Positions 29,605-38,013 of a stretch of 64,000 nt of DNA are shown in pieces. Origin of the DNA: Novosphingobium album (ex Liu et al. 2023) (GTDB lineage Bacteria; Pseudomonadota; Alphaproteobacteria; Sphingomonadales; Sphingomonadaceae); NCBI RefSeq assembly GCF_029076845.1, contig NZ_JARESE010000001.1:1-64000 (forward strand). Direction: 5' to 3'. Under the pieces are notes generated by a model. The model saw nothing but the letters and a program-made list of their open reading frames with translations. It was not told the DNA's origin and searched no databases. Position 1 is the first letter of the stretch. The number at the start of each line of letters is the position of its first letter. The position numbers were made by a program, and so were the translations under genes.

Positions 29605-29934
29605 ATGAACGATGACGACGCACTCGCCGCGCTGGCCGCCCTGGCCCATCCGACGCGGCTGACCACTTATCGGCTGCTCGTGCGCCACGAGCCCGAAGGG
29701 TTGACCACCGGGCAGCTGGTCGAGGCGACGGGCCTGACGCAAAGCACGTTTTCCACGCATCTGGCCGTGCTGGTCCATGCCGGGCTGGTCGTTTCGGAAC
29801 GGTCCGGCCGCCATTTCATCCAGCGCGCCAGGATCGACACCTTGCGCGCGCTGATGCTGTTCCTCGCCAGGGATTGCTGCCAGGGCCGCGCCGACTTGTG
29901 CGCGCCGCTGATCGCCGAACTGACGTGCTGCTGA
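29605..29934 (+). CDS. arsR: ArsR family arsenite-responsive repressor
   Basis: The 109-residue winged-helix repressor has LAHPTRLTTYRLL near the N-terminus and the recognition helix LTQSTFSTHLAVLVHAGLV. Its As(III) site appears to be of the C-terminal type: C91-C92-x5-C98, resembling the Acidithiobacillus ArsR arrangement, with another CC at the extreme C-terminus. Arsenite binding would release it from the two upstream dyads. It heads the operon arsR-arsC-acr3. The ATG at 29605 has no visible ribosome binding site and the promoter predicts a leaderless message. Confidence 0.92.
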   Translation: MNDDDALAALAALAHPTRLTTYRLLVRHEPEGLTTGQLVEATGLTQSTFSTHLAVLVHAGLVVSERSGRHFIQRARIDTLRALMLFLARDCCQGRADLCAPLIAELTCC

Positions 29935-29947
29935 GCGGAGCGGACGC

Positions 29948-30376
29948 ATGACGACCGACGTGATCATCTATCACAATCCCGAATGCGGCACGTCGCGCAA
30001 CACGCTGGCGATGATCCGCAACGCCGGCATCGAGCCGCACGTGATCGAATATCTCAAGACCCCGCCATCGCGCGCCATGCTGGTCCAGCTGATCGCGCGC
30101 GCCGGCCTCACGCCTCGGCAGGTGCTGCGCGAGAAAGGCACGCCTTACGCGGAGCTGGGCCTGGGGGACGAAAACCTGCCTGATGCGGCGCTGATCGACG
30201 CGATGATCGCGCACCCGGTGCTGATCAACCGTCCGCTGGTGGTAACGCCGCTGGGCGTGCGGCTGTGCCGCCCGTCCGAAGTCGTGCTCGATATCCTGCC
30301 CGCGCCGCAGCGCGGCGCTTTCGCCAAGGAGGACGGCGAGCCGGTGGTCGATGCCTCCGGCCGGCGGCTGCGCTGA
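29948..30376 (+). CDS. arsC: Arsenate reductase, glutaredoxin-dependent type
   Basis: The 142-residue protein reduces arsenate to arsenite. The catalytic cysteine is Cys13 in HNPECGTSRNT, as in E. coli plasmid R773 ArsC, and the INRPLVVTPLGVRLCRP segment supplies anion-binding arginines. It begins 13 bp after arsR and overlaps the acr3 start by 1 nt (TGATG). Confidence 0.94.
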   Translation: MTTDVIIYHNPECGTSRNTLAMIRNAGIEPHVIEYLKTPPSRAMLVQLIARAGLTPRQVLREKGTPYAELGLGDENLPDAALIDAMIAHPVLINRPLVVTPLGVRLCRPSEVVLDILPAPQRGAFAKEDGEPVVDASGRRLR

Positions 30377-31443
30377 TGGCGACGAGCGCGCCTCCCGAAC
30401 GGCGGCCGGGCATGGGCCGCTTCGAACGGTACCTGTCGTGGTGGGTGGTGCTGTGCATCGTCGCCGGGATCGCCCTTGGCCATGCCCTGCCCTCCGTGTT
30501 CGCGGCGATTGCCGGGGCCGAAGTGGCGCGGGTCAATCTGGTGGTGGCGGTGCTGATCTGGCTGATGATTATCCCCATGCTGCTCAAGATCGATTTCGGC
30601 GCGCTGGGCTCGGTAAGGCGGCACTGGAAAGGGATCGGCGTCACGCTGTTCGTCAACTGGGCGGTGAAGCCGTTCTCGATGGCCGCGCTGGGCACGCTGT
30701 TTCTCGGCTGGCTGTTCGCGCCCTGGCTGCCGGCTGGCGAGATCTCCTCCTATGTCGCGGGGCTGATCCTGCTGGCAGCGGCGCCGTGCACCGCCATGGT
30801 CTTCGTCTGGTCGAACCTATGCGATGGCGATCCGAACTACACGCTCAGCCAGGTGGCGCTGAACGACGTGCTGATGGTGTTCCTGTTCGCGCCGCTGGTG
30901 GCGCTGCTGCTGGGCGTGGCATCAGTGACAGTGCCGTGGGACACGCTGCTCCTTTCGGTCGGGCTCTATATCCTCGTGCCGGTAATCGTCGCGCAAGTCA
31001 CGCGGCGCGCCTTGCTGCGCAAGGGCGGACAGCGCGCGCTCGATCGCGTGCTGGCGGCGCTGGGTCCGGTATCGCTTGTCGCGCTGCTCGCCACGCTGGT
31101 GCTGCTGTTCGGGTTTCAGGGCAACCAGATCCTCGCGCGGCCACTGGTCATCGCACTGATCGCGGTGCCGATCCTGATCCAGGTCTATCTCAACGCCGGG
31201 ATTGCCTATTGGCTTTCGCGCCGACTGGGCGTGGCCTGGTGCGTGGCGGCGCCCGCCGCGCTGATCGGCGCATCCAACTTCTTCGAACTGGCCGTCGCCG
31301 CGGCGATCTCGCTGTTCGGGCTGCATTCCGGCGCCGCGCTGGCCACCGTGGTCGGCGTGCTGGTCGAGGTGCCGGTGATGCTCTCGGTCGTGGCGATCGT
31401 CCGGCGAAGCCGCGCCTGGTACGAGCGGAGCGCAGCGGCCTGA
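30376..31443 (+). CDS. acr3: Arsenite efflux permease of the ACR3 family
   Basis: The 355-residue inner membrane protein has about ten hydrophobic segments and the ACR3 landmarks: Cys138 in AAAPCTAMVFVWS, the NDVLMVFLFAP segment, and a conserved Glu in ASNFFELAVAAA. It exports arsenite made by ArsC. It belongs to the ACR3 family, not the E. coli ArsB family. Translation is coupled to arsC by a TGATG overlap, and it closes the ars operon. Confidence 0.95.
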   Translation: MATSAPPERRPGMGRFERYLSWWVVLCIVAGIALGHALPSVFAAIAGAEVARVNLVVAVLIWLMIIPMLLKIDFGALGSVRRHWKGIGVTLFVNWAVKPFSMAALGTLFLGWLFAPWLPAGEISSYVAGLILLAAAPCTAMVFVWSNLCDGDPNYTLSQVALNDVLMVFLFAPLVALLLGVASVTVPWDTLLLSVGLYILVPVIVAQVTRRALLRKGGQRALDRVLAALGPVSLVALLATLVLLFGFQGNQILARPLVIALIAVPILIQVYLNAGIAYWLSRRLGVAWCVAAPAALIGASNFFELAVAAAISLFGLHSGAALATVVGVLVEVPVMLSVVAIVRRSRAWYERSAAA

Positions 31444-31491
31444 CGCCGCCATCGCAACGATCCTTTTACGCCGTTGGGCTATAGGAATGGC

Positions 31492-31863
31492 ATGGGCTAT
31501 CACCAACCTTCCGGGCGCGGACGGCGCCGGGATTTCGCCAGCGTGCGCCAGCGCGACCGCAGCGACGCGACTGCCACGGGCAGCTCGCTCGTCGGGCCGG
31601 TGATCGGCGTCGCGCTTGCAGGCAGCGTGCTGGGCATCATCCTGGCCGACGGCAACCTGAACGGCATCGTGGAGAGCGCCAGACCGGCGGCGGCTTCGCT
31701 GGGCGTCATGCGCGCGCGTGAGCCGCAAGCCGGCGATCACTGGCCGGGATGCGATGACGCGCGCGCGGCCGGGACCGCGCCGATCTACCGGGGCGAGCCC
31801 GGCTACAGCCCCGGCATGGACGGCGACGATGACGGCGTCGCCTGCGAGCCGCACCGGAACTGA
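31492..31863 (+). CDS. Excalibur calcium-binding domain protein
   Basis: The 123-residue protein has a basic N-terminus, one hydrophobic segment (about residues 32-53), and a C-terminal excalibur domain. The domain has the form W-P-x-C-D-D-A-R-A-A-G followed by the Ca-binding DGDDDGVACE, with two cysteines. It is probably membrane-anchored with the domain outside. The ATG at 31492 has AGGA upstream. The function of the family is not known beyond predicted calcium binding. It converges on the first dioxygenase gene with 24 bp between. Confidence 0.82.
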   Translation: MGYHQPSGRGRRRDFASVRQRDRSDATATGSSLVGPVIGVALAGSVLGIILADGNLNGIVESARPAAASLGVMRAREPQAGDHWPGCDDARAAGTAPIYRGEPGYSPGMDGDDDGVACEPHRN

Positions 31864-31887
31864 GGCCAGCCCGGCACGACGAATCCC

Positions 31888-32736
31888 TCAGGCGAAAGCT
31901 TCCTCGCCTTCCAGCTTGGTGCGCATCATCAGGCGGCCGGACTTGTGATCATAGGGCAGCGCGCGGTGCATCGTGCCGGTGTTGTCCCAGATCACCATGT
32001 CGCCCAGCGACCAGGTGTGGCGATAGCAGAACTGCGGCTGCGTCGCCCAGTCGCGCAGGCGGACCAGCAGCTTCTCGCTTTCCACCGTGTCCATCCCTTC
32101 GACTTCCAGCGCGGTAGCGCCCAGCACCAGCGACTGGCGGCCGGAACGGTGCTTCCACACCAGCGGCAGGGTATTGCTGCCGCGCGCCATCCAGTTCTGC
32201 AGTTCGGCGAAGCTCGGCTCGGGCCGCCAGTAAAGCTGCGAACGCCACATCGCATGGACCACTTTCAGGTCCGCGATCGCCAGCTTTTCGTCCTCGGGCA
32301 AGTCGTCATAAGCGGCATAGGTGTTGCAGAAATCGGTCTCGCCGCCTTCCTGGGCCAATGCGCGGGCGCTCATGATCGAGGCGAGGATCGGCTTTTCCGA
32401 CATCGTGCCGTCGATATGCCAGAAGAACGCGCCCTTAAGGTAGCTGGCGATCGGATTGATGCTTTCGTCCATGGTGATCGGATAGACGGCATCCTTGCCG
32501 TCCTTCGATCCCTCGCCATCCTCGTGCGCGAACGTGCCCAGCGTGTGGGTGAAGGCGATCTGCTCGTCATCCGAAAGGTTGATCTGCGGGAACACGATCA
32601 CGCCGCGCGCTTCCATGATCTCGCGGATTTCGGCGGCCTTTTCGCCGCTCAGCAGCGTTTCCTTGTCGGTGCGGATCACCGAGCCGATCTTCGGCGCGGC
32701 TTCGCTGACTTCCCACTTGGCGGCGACGGTTGCCAT
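31888..32736 (-). CDS. TauD/TfdA family Fe(II)/2-oxoglutarate dioxygenase, copy 1
   Basis: The 282-residue enzyme has the iron-binding facial triad H107-x-D109 (WHIDGTM) and H257 (GTMHRALPYD), with the 2-oxoglutarate arginine expected in RLMMRTK. Such enzymes hydroxylate taurine, sulfonates, sulfate esters, phenoxy-acids or other carboxylates. Substrate is unknown. The ATG at 32736 has GGGAGAAG upstream. The neighbouring copy 2 shares the same architecture and a near-identical C-terminus, so the two arose by duplication. An operator-like site lies 44 bp upstream of the start. Confidence 0.9.
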   Translation of the reverse strand: MATVAAKWEVSEAAPKIGSVIRTDKETLLSGEKAAEIREIMEARGVIVFPQINLSDDEQIAFTHTLGTFAHEDGEGSKDGKDAVYPITMDESINPIASYLKGAFFWHIDGTMSEKPILASIMSARALAQEGGETDFCNTYAAYDDLPEDEKLAIADLKVVHAMWRSQLYWRPEPSFAELQNWMARGSNTLPLVWKHRSGRQSLVLGATALEVEGMDTVESEKLLVRLRDWATQPQFCYRHTWSLGDMVIWDNTGTMHRALPYDHKSGRLMMRTKLEGEEAFA

Positions 32737-32780
32737 CGGTCTTCTCCCGGTCAGGCGCGGATCAGGCCCCGCGCGCATTC

Positions 32781-32798
32781 GTTTGAACACCTGTACAG
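32781..32798. promoter_or_regulatory. Operator-like motif upstream of dioxygenase copy 1
   Basis: GTTTGAACACCTGTAC contains GAACA-N2-TGTAC, one mismatch from the GAACA-N2-TGTTC dyad in front of the molybdopterin oxidoreductase gene. The 9-mer GTTTGAACA is identical at both sites. An 8-bp palindrome CTGTACAG overlaps it (32791-32798). Confidence 0.45.
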
Positions 32799-32821
32799 TA
32801 CGGCCGGTTGGCCGGTCAAGC

Positions 32822-32856
32822 GCCCGCGTCCCCGCCCTTTCGGGCAAGGCGCGGGC
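32822..32856 (-). terminator. Hairpin between the two dioxygenase genes
   Basis: An outer stem GCCCGCG / CGCGGGC encloses an inner GCCC / GGGC hairpin. It follows the stop of copy 2 by about 40 bp and precedes the copy 1 promoter region, which suggests the two genes are separate transcription units. Confidence 0.45.
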
Positions 32857-32896
32857 AAGACCGTTCCCCCCCATCCCCGCGCCGGGGAGGATCGGC

Positions 32897-33742
32897 TTAT
32901 TCGAAGGGTTCCTCGCCTTCCAGCTTGGTGCGGTGCATCATGCGCCCGCAAGTGGGGTCATAGGCCTCAGCGCGGTGCATCGTGCCGGTGTTGTCCCACA
33001 TCACCAGATCGCCCACGTCCCATTCGTGGCTGTAGGTGAACTCCGGCCCGGTCGCCCAGTCGCGCAGGCCGTGGATGATCATCGCGCTTTCCAGCGGCGT
33101 CTTGCCGACCACCGCGGCGGCGGTGCAGCCGATCACCAGCGACTTGCGGCCCGACTGGTGCTTCCACACCAGCGGCAGTTCCTGCTCGCCGATCCCGGCA
33201 TAGCCCTGCAGCTTGGCCAGGCTCGGCTCGGGCTCATAGTAGAACAGGCTGGCCCAGGGGCCATGGATCACGCGGTACTGCTCGTATTCCGCCTTCTTGT
33301 CTTCCGGCAGGTCGTCATAGGCGCTGTAGGTGTTGGCGAAGCCGGTGTTGCCCGTGCCCTTGGGGCTGGGCACCTTGCACGACAGCAGCGAGGCCAGAAT
33401 CGGCACGTCGTTGCGCGTACCGTCGATATGCCAGTAGAGCGAACCCTTGAGGTATTCGGCGCTGGACGGGTTCTCCTTCACGTCGAGCGTGATCTTGGAG
33501 ATTTCCTCGGCGCCCCCGGCCCGCTCGGGCGCGAAAGTGCCCAGCGTCTTGGTGAAGGCGATCTGTTCTTCGTCGGTAAAGCCGATCTTCGGGAAGACCA
33601 GCACGCCGCGCGCTTCAAGCAGGTCACGGATGTCCCTGGCGATTTCGCCGGACAGCAGCTCTTCCTTCGAATTGAGCACACGGCTGCCGATCTTCGGCTT
33701 GATTTCCTCGGCCTTCAACTGGGCGGTGGTGGCGACTGACAT
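32897..33742 (-). CDS. TauD/TfdA family Fe(II)/2-oxoglutarate dioxygenase, copy 2
   Basis: The 281-residue protein has the iron triad H105-x-D107 (YWHIDGT) and H256 (GTMHRAEAYD). It resembles copy 1 over its whole length, including the TKLEGEE C-terminus, but differs around residues 70-95 and in the region before the last histidine, so substrate ranges may differ. I chose the ATG at 33742, with GGGAG and AAGGA upstream; an 18-residue N-terminal extension is open but unlikely. A TetR regulator is encoded immediately upstream on the same strand. Confidence 0.9.
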   Translation of the reverse strand: MSVATTAQLKAEEIKPKIGSRVLNSKEELLSGEIARDIRDLLEARGVLVFPKIGFTDEEQIAFTKTLGTFAPERAGGAEEISKITLDVKENPSSAEYLKGSLYWHIDGTRNDVPILASLLSCKVPSPKGTGNTGFANTYSAYDDLPEDKKAEYEQYRVIHGPWASLFYYEPEPSLAKLQGYAGIGEQELPLVWKHQSGRKSLVIGCTAAAVVGKTPLESAMIIHGLRDWATGPEFTYSHEWDVGDLVMWDNTGTMHRAEAYDPTCGRMMHRTKLEGEEPFE

Positions 33743-33873
33743 CGATCCTTGCTCCCGGATACTGGAATGAGAACGCTGTTTCCTCATCTCCGTCAAAAGC
33801 CGTTGCCCGTCAAGCGGGCCGCGGCGGGATGCGATGTGGGAAGTAGCAGGGGGCGGCGCAAGCCGGCCGCGGA

Positions 33874-34479
33874 TCAGGCGTCCGCGCGCACCGCCTGGGC
33901 CGGAGCGATCTGGTCAAGCCAGCGCTCGACAAAGGCCCTGGCCGCCTCGTGCCCGTCGCTCACGCCCAGGTTCGCTTCCATCACGATGGCGCGGCCGATC
34001 CCGGCCAGGATCACGCTCAACGCCTCGGGCGGGCAATCGAGCGCGGCAAGGCGGCGATCGCCCAGCAAGTGGCCCAGGATCTCCACCTGGCGCCGGCGCA
34101 TCGCCTCGCTGTGCGCGGCCATGTGCGCGCGCAAGGCATCGCGGTGATTGGCCATGGCCATGAATTCCAGCGCCATGGCGGTGCGGCTGCTGTCGATGAA
34201 GAAGCCCCACAGCGCCCGCATCGGATCGTCGGAAGCGAAGGCTTCCTCGATCATCCGGTCGCTTTCGGCCGCACCCCGGCGCGACACTTCGATCAGCAGA
34301 TCGTCGGTCGTGGGGAAATAGTAATGCACCAGCGAGGGCTTGAGCCCGGCGCGCGCGGCGACGCGGCGAGAGCTGACGGCAGCGTAGCCCTCCTCCCGGA
34401 TCAGCTTTTCGGTCGCCTCCAGAATGAGAGTCCGCGTTGCGGATGTCTCCGCCCCGATCCTGCGCGCTGCTACCGCCAT
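33874..34479 (-). CDS. TetR family transcriptional regulator
   Basis: The 201-residue protein has a TetR helix-turn-helix (ATRTLILEATEKLIREEGYA, SSRRVAARAGLKPSLVHYYF, residues about 15-58) and a larger helical ligand-binding domain without recognised ligand motif. The ATG at 34479 starts MAVAARRIG; longer frames lack support. Its position next to the dioxygenases and inside a catabolic cluster makes it the leading candidate to bind the GAACA-N2-TGTTC-type sites or the TGATAC dyad nearby. Confidence 0.9.
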   Translation of the reverse strand: MAVAARRIGAETSATRTLILEATEKLIREEGYAAVSSRRVAARAGLKPSLVHYYFPTTDDLLIEVSRRGAAESDRMIEEAFASDDPMRALWGFFIDSSRTAMALEFMAMANHRDALRAHMAAHSEAMRRRQVEILGHLLGDRRLAALDCPPEALSVILAGIGRAIVMEANLGVSDGHEAARAFVERWLDQIAPAQAVRADA

Positions 34480-34645
34480 CTCAATTCCCTTCGCCGGGAA
34501 AGGATTAGGCTGGCACACCGGCAAAGGCAACCGAAGCCGGCTTGACCGTGGCGGTGCTGGGCGGAAGTTTGCCTGGAAATGCGCGGATGAGCGCATTCCC
34601 AGGCGGCACCAGCCCGCACCGACAGGCGCATTTCTAGATAACCTC

Positions 34646-35692
34646 TTACAGATCCATCACCGCGCGCAGCGAGGATCGCTCGATCATGCCGGTCGTCTCC
34701 TCGCCATCCCAGACGTAGCGGGCGTGCGCCTGTTGCACGATCGGCCATTCGGTCGGCATGACGATGTGGCTGCGCGAACGGGTGTTGGCGAACGTCACGC
34801 CGTCGATGCTGACGCGGCGGCCGTCGATGGTCTCCAGCACGAACGGCACCGGCTCGCCGCCCGTCACCAGCTTGCGCAGCCATGGCACCTGGACCGGGCG
34901 GGCCGGCGTGCGCGTACCGTCGGCATCGATGATGAAGCCTTCGGCGTAATTGAGCGTGCCATCCTCGCGCGGCGGATAGATGTTGAAGCCGAACGCCTTG
35001 CCGCTGGGGAACACCGCCGATTGCCAGCAATGGCCCCAGAAGCCGGCGAAGGCGCGAAAGCCGCTGCGGCGGATGCGCAGGCCATTGCCGTTGAACGCGC
35101 GCGTCTCGTCGCCGATGCGCAGAGTGCCGGTGCAGCGGAACAGCTGCTCATAGCGCGGGCTCATGAAATCGCCCTGCTCGCCGCCCAGCGCCTCGGCCGC
35201 TTCGGGCAGCAGCGAGCCCGGAATCCACGGCGGGGCCACCATGGTCATGTCGATGGAGAATTCGGCATCGACGAATTCGCTGTCCTGATGGTTGGGATTT
35301 TCGATCAGGTCCTGCGCGGTCAGCCTGGCCAGATCCCCCTTGAACGTGACGGTCCAGCGCCTGAACGGCTCGACGCAGCGGAACGCGACCGGCCCGGTCG
35401 CGCGGATGGTCGGCAGCCCCTCAGGCCCGATGGCGTCCCTGGTGTCGCCATCGCCGCGCCGCTGGTAGAGCCGGCCGTCGGCAAAGGCGATGTCCAGCCA
35501 GATCTCATGCCGGTCCCACGCGTCGGACACAGCCTCCACGCCCACGCGCATGGCGAAATCGCCGCTCTCTTCCTCGATCCACACGTTCACCGCGTCGCGA
35601 AAGCCCGGCTCGGCCGGGCATTGCGCCAGGACATATTCGCGCTCCACGGGAATGCCGCCGCTGAGGTCGGTTTCCACCACGTCGATCGCCAT
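34646..35692 (-). CDS. DUF7064/DUF7065-like protein of unknown function
   Basis: The 348-residue protein has no signal peptide, no cysteine motif and a beta-rich composition with many Trp and aromatic residues. It resembles the two-domain, lipocalin-like proteins of sphingomonad catabolic clusters annotated as DUF7064/DUF7065, distantly related to carotenoid hydratase CrtC/AttH folds. That assignment is by recall and is tentative. The ATG at 35692 has AAGGAGAGG six bases before it. It is divergent from the sulfotransferase gene across 192 bp, which would hold both promoters. Confidence 0.6.
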   Translation of the reverse strand: MAIDVVETDLSGGIPVEREYVLAQCPAEPGFRDAVNVWIEEESGDFAMRVGVEAVSDAWDRHEIWLDIAFADGRLYQRRGDGDTRDAIGPEGLPTIRATGPVAFRCVEPFRRWTVTFKGDLARLTAQDLIENPNHQDSEFVDAEFSIDMTMVAPPWIPGSLLPEAAEALGGEQGDFMSPRYEQLFRCTGTLRIGDETRAFNGNGLRIRRSGFRAFAGFWGHCWQSAVFPSGKAFGFNIYPPREDGTLNYAEGFIIDADGTRTPARPVQVPWLRKLVTGGEPVPFVLETIDGRRVSIDGVTFANTRSRSHIVMPTEWPIVQQAHARYVWDGEETTGMIERSSLRAVMDL

Positions 35693-35884
35693 GCCATGCC
35701 TCTCCTTGCCCTGTTCTGTCGGCCCGAAAGTGCCATAGCACCTTGCGGGGGTCACGCGCGCGGCGCATCGCGGGTGCGATCAAGCGGCGCGCGATGACGC
35801 TCAAGGATGGCGGGGCGCGGCAAGCGCCGCATAGTCGGCGGCAGGCAGGAAACCGTCGAACGGTAGGCCGGGAGGAGATGCCGC

Positions 35885-37027
35885 ATGGAAAGCGCGAATG
35901 ACCTGATCGCAACGGCGCGCGCCGAATCGGGGCTGGACGATTTCGGCGGTGACGGGTTTCGCGAAGGGCTGGAGATCCTGGTCGCCGCGCTGAACCGCGA
36001 AGCCCGGCTCAACGCGCTGGGCGAGCACGCCTTGCGCGACCGCATCCTGATGCACCTCAAGCAGCGCCTGCAAGTGGAAGACTGGTATCGCCGCCACCCG
36101 GAGATCGCCGAGGGCGAGATTCGCCAGCCGCTGTTCGGCGTCAGCCTGCCGCGCACCGGCTCCTCGGCGCTGTCGTTCCTGCTGTCGAGCGATCCGGCCG
36201 TGCGGTATCTGCGCGTCTGGGAAAGCTCGCGGCCCTGCCCCCCGCCCGCGACCGTCGCGGGCCCCGATCCGCGCCGGGGCACGGCGGCCAATGCGCTCGA
36301 CGCGGCCAGCGGCAGCGGCTCGCACACGCCGAGCGGGATCGACGGCGCGATGGAATGCCAGGATCTGATGGCGCTCGATTTCAAGAGCCAGATCTTCCAG
36401 GCTTTCGCCATCGTTCCCAGCTATTCGCAATGGCTGATCGATGCCGACCTGACCGAAACCTACCTTTACGAAAAGCGCGTGCTGCGGCTGCTGCAATGGG
36501 GCGAGCCGGCGCGGCCCTGGCGGCTGAAGGCGCCAAGCCATGTGCTCTGGCTCGACGCGCTGGACCGCGTGTTTCCCGATGCCCGCTTCGTCATGACGCA
36601 CCGCGATCCCACCGACGTGCTGCTGTCGGTCGCCACGGTCTATGCCGACATCATCGAGCGTTTCACCGACACGGTGGATTACCACTACATCGGCGAGCTG
36701 AACGTCACGCAGTGGTCCGAAGGGATGAAACGCGTCATCGCCTTTCGCGAGAAGGGCAACGACGCGCGGTTCCATGACATCCACTTCCGCGCCATGCACA
36801 AGGACCCGGTGGGCGAGGTGCGCGGTCTCTATGCCTGGCTGGGCGAGGACGTCTCGCCCGTCTTCGCCGAACGCATGGCAAGCTGGTGGCGCGAGAACGA
36901 CGCGCGCGAACGGGCGGAAAAGCCCGATCCGGCCAAGTTCGGGCTCGATTTCGCCACCGTGCGCACGGACTTTGCCGAGTACCTTTCGCGCATGGAAAAG
37001 TGGGCTCCGTTCAGCGAGGCGGCCTGA
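35885..37027 (+). CDS. Sulfotransferase family protein
   Basis: The 380-residue protein has a PAPS 5'-phosphosulfate loop, GVSLPRTGSSAL at residues 85-96, and a 3'-phosphate-binding segment FVMTHRDPTDVLLSVA. Both are typical of bacterial cytoplasmic sulfotransferase-like proteins. It would transfer sulfate from PAPS to a hydroxyl group, though many such bacterial homologues have no proven activity. GGGAGGAG precedes the ATG at 35885. It is followed at 90 bp by a CMD-family gene. In catabolic islands such genes accompany long-chain or steroid-like substrates. Confidence 0.85.
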   Translation: MESANDLIATARAESGLDDFGGDGFREGLEILVAALNREARLNALGEHALRDRILMHLKQRLQVEDWYRRHPEIAEGEIRQPLFGVSLPRTGSSALSFLLSSDPAVRYLRVWESSRPCPPPATVAGPDPRRGTAANALDAASGSGSHTPSGIDGAMECQDLMALDFKSQIFQAFAIVPSYSQWLIDADLTETYLYEKRVLRLLQWGEPARPWRLKAPSHVLWLDALDRVFPDARFVMTHRDPTDVLLSVATVYADIIERFTDTVDYHYIGELNVTQWSEGMKRVIAFREKGNDARFHDIHFRAMHKDPVGEVRGLYAWLGEDVSPVFAERMASWWRENDARERAEKPDPAKFGLDFATVRTDFAEYLSRMEKWAPFSEAA

Positions 37028-37117
37028 GCGCGCCGGCCGCGCGAATGGCCTTGCCCGCGCACGCGGAGCGGCTATTGCCGGCCAAAGCCTGGATATGTCG
37101 GGAAAGAGGGATGCGTG

Positions 37118-37741
37118 ATGGATAAGGTCAATACCGGGAAAGTCGAATTCGATGCCGCCGCGCGCATGGCGCAAGTCGTGGAAGGCGGCCCGCGCTATGC
37201 GCCGCTCACGCTCGATGAAGTCAGCCCCGAAGGCCAGGTCCAGGTCGATGAGATCCGCGCCGCGTTCAGCATTCCCGAAGAGCGGCCCTTTCCCGATGTC
37301 AGCCTGATCACCCTGCGCCATCCGGGCATGTTCAAGGCGCAGATGGTGCTCGGCATCGAGCTGGCTTCCAGGGGCACGATCCCCCACCGCGAGCGCGAGC
37401 TGGCGGTGCTGCGGCTGGCATGGCTGGCCCGCGCGCCGTTCGAATGGGCCGAGCATGTCGATATCGCCAAAGTGTTCGGCGTGACGCCCGACGAGATCGA
37501 GCGCGTGCTCGAAGGCTCCTCGGCCCCGGGCTGGACCGCGCATGAGGCGGCGCTGCTGCGCGCGGTGGAGGAACTGATCGCGGACCACTGCATGTCGGAG
37601 GAAAGCTGGGCGACGCTGGCCGAGACCTATGACGAGATGCAGATGCTCGAAGTGCCGATGCTCGTCGGCTCCTATCTGATGACCGCGATGCAGCAGAACA
37701 CGCTGAAGATCCAACCCAAGGCCGGGTTCGACTACCGCTAG
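37118..37741 (+). CDS. Carboxymuconolactone decarboxylase (CMD) family protein
   Basis: The 207-residue protein has the CMD core (HRERELAVLRLAWLARAPFEWAEHV ... GVTPDEIERV). It lacks the CxxC found in AhpD-type peroxidases, so it is more like the decarboxylase/lactone-processing branch. The first helices include LRHPGMFKAQMVLG, also seen in family members of sphingomonad degradation clusters. The ATG at 37118 has AGAGGG upstream; GTG one codon earlier is possible. It is likely cotranscribed with the sulfotransferase gene and is followed by a strong hairpin. Confidence 0.87.
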   Translation: MDKVNTGKVEFDAAARMAQVVEGGPRYAPLTLDEVSPEGQVQVDEIRAAFSIPEERPFPDVSLITLRHPGMFKAQMVLGIELASRGTIPHRERELAVLRLAWLARAPFEWAEHVDIAKVFGVTPDEIERVLEGSSAPGWTAHEAALLRAVEELIADHCMSEESWATLAETYDEMQMLEVPMLVGSYLMTAMQQNTLKIQPKAGFDYR

Positions 37742-37860
37742 GGCCGCTCGCCCGCCCGCATTCCCGGAACCTGGTTCGGCGCTCGCGCGAAAGCATGGGC
37801 GCCGTTCGCGTGTCCGCGCGCCTTGCGCGCTCTACCAGCCCCGCCGCGCCGTTAAAAAAA

Positions 37861-37896
37861 TGACCGGGGCGGTAAAAGGGACAACCGCCCCGGTCA
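37861..37896. terminator. Strong hairpin after the CMD gene
   Basis: A perfect 13-bp stem (TGACCGGGGCGGT / ACCGCCCCGGTCA) has a 10-base loop. A run of A (37854-37860) lies on its left side, which makes it a U-run terminator for minus-strand transcripts. For the plus-strand CMD gene it has no U-run. Confidence 0.6.
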
Positions 37897-37913
37897 GTCG
37901 GAAGGGAGAGCTG

Positions 37914-37973
37914 ATGCCCCATGACGGCACCAACGGGCTTGACCGGGGAGCCAAGCCGCGCAACAGTAGCTAA
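37914..37973 (+). CDS. Possible 19-residue leader peptide
   Basis: A short open frame MPHDGTNGLDRGAKPRNSS starts 4 bases after GGAAGGGAGAG, a strong ribosome binding site, and stops inside the Fur box in front of the next gene. It is too short to judge by composition. It could be a leader peptide or chance. Confidence 0.25.
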   Translation: MPHDGTNGLDRGAKPRNSS

Positions 37974-37987
37974 TGCTAATCATTCTC
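37969..37987. promoter_or_regulatory. Fur box
   Basis: The 19-bp sequence GCTAATGCTAATCATTCTC matches the classical Fur box GATAATGATAATCATTATC at 16 of 19 positions. It lies 26 bp upstream of the following gene's start codon, in an AT-rich island, so iron-dependent repression of that gene is likely. Confidence 0.7.
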
Positions 37988-38013
37988 AAATACAAGATGC
38001 CAGGAGAGTCGGA

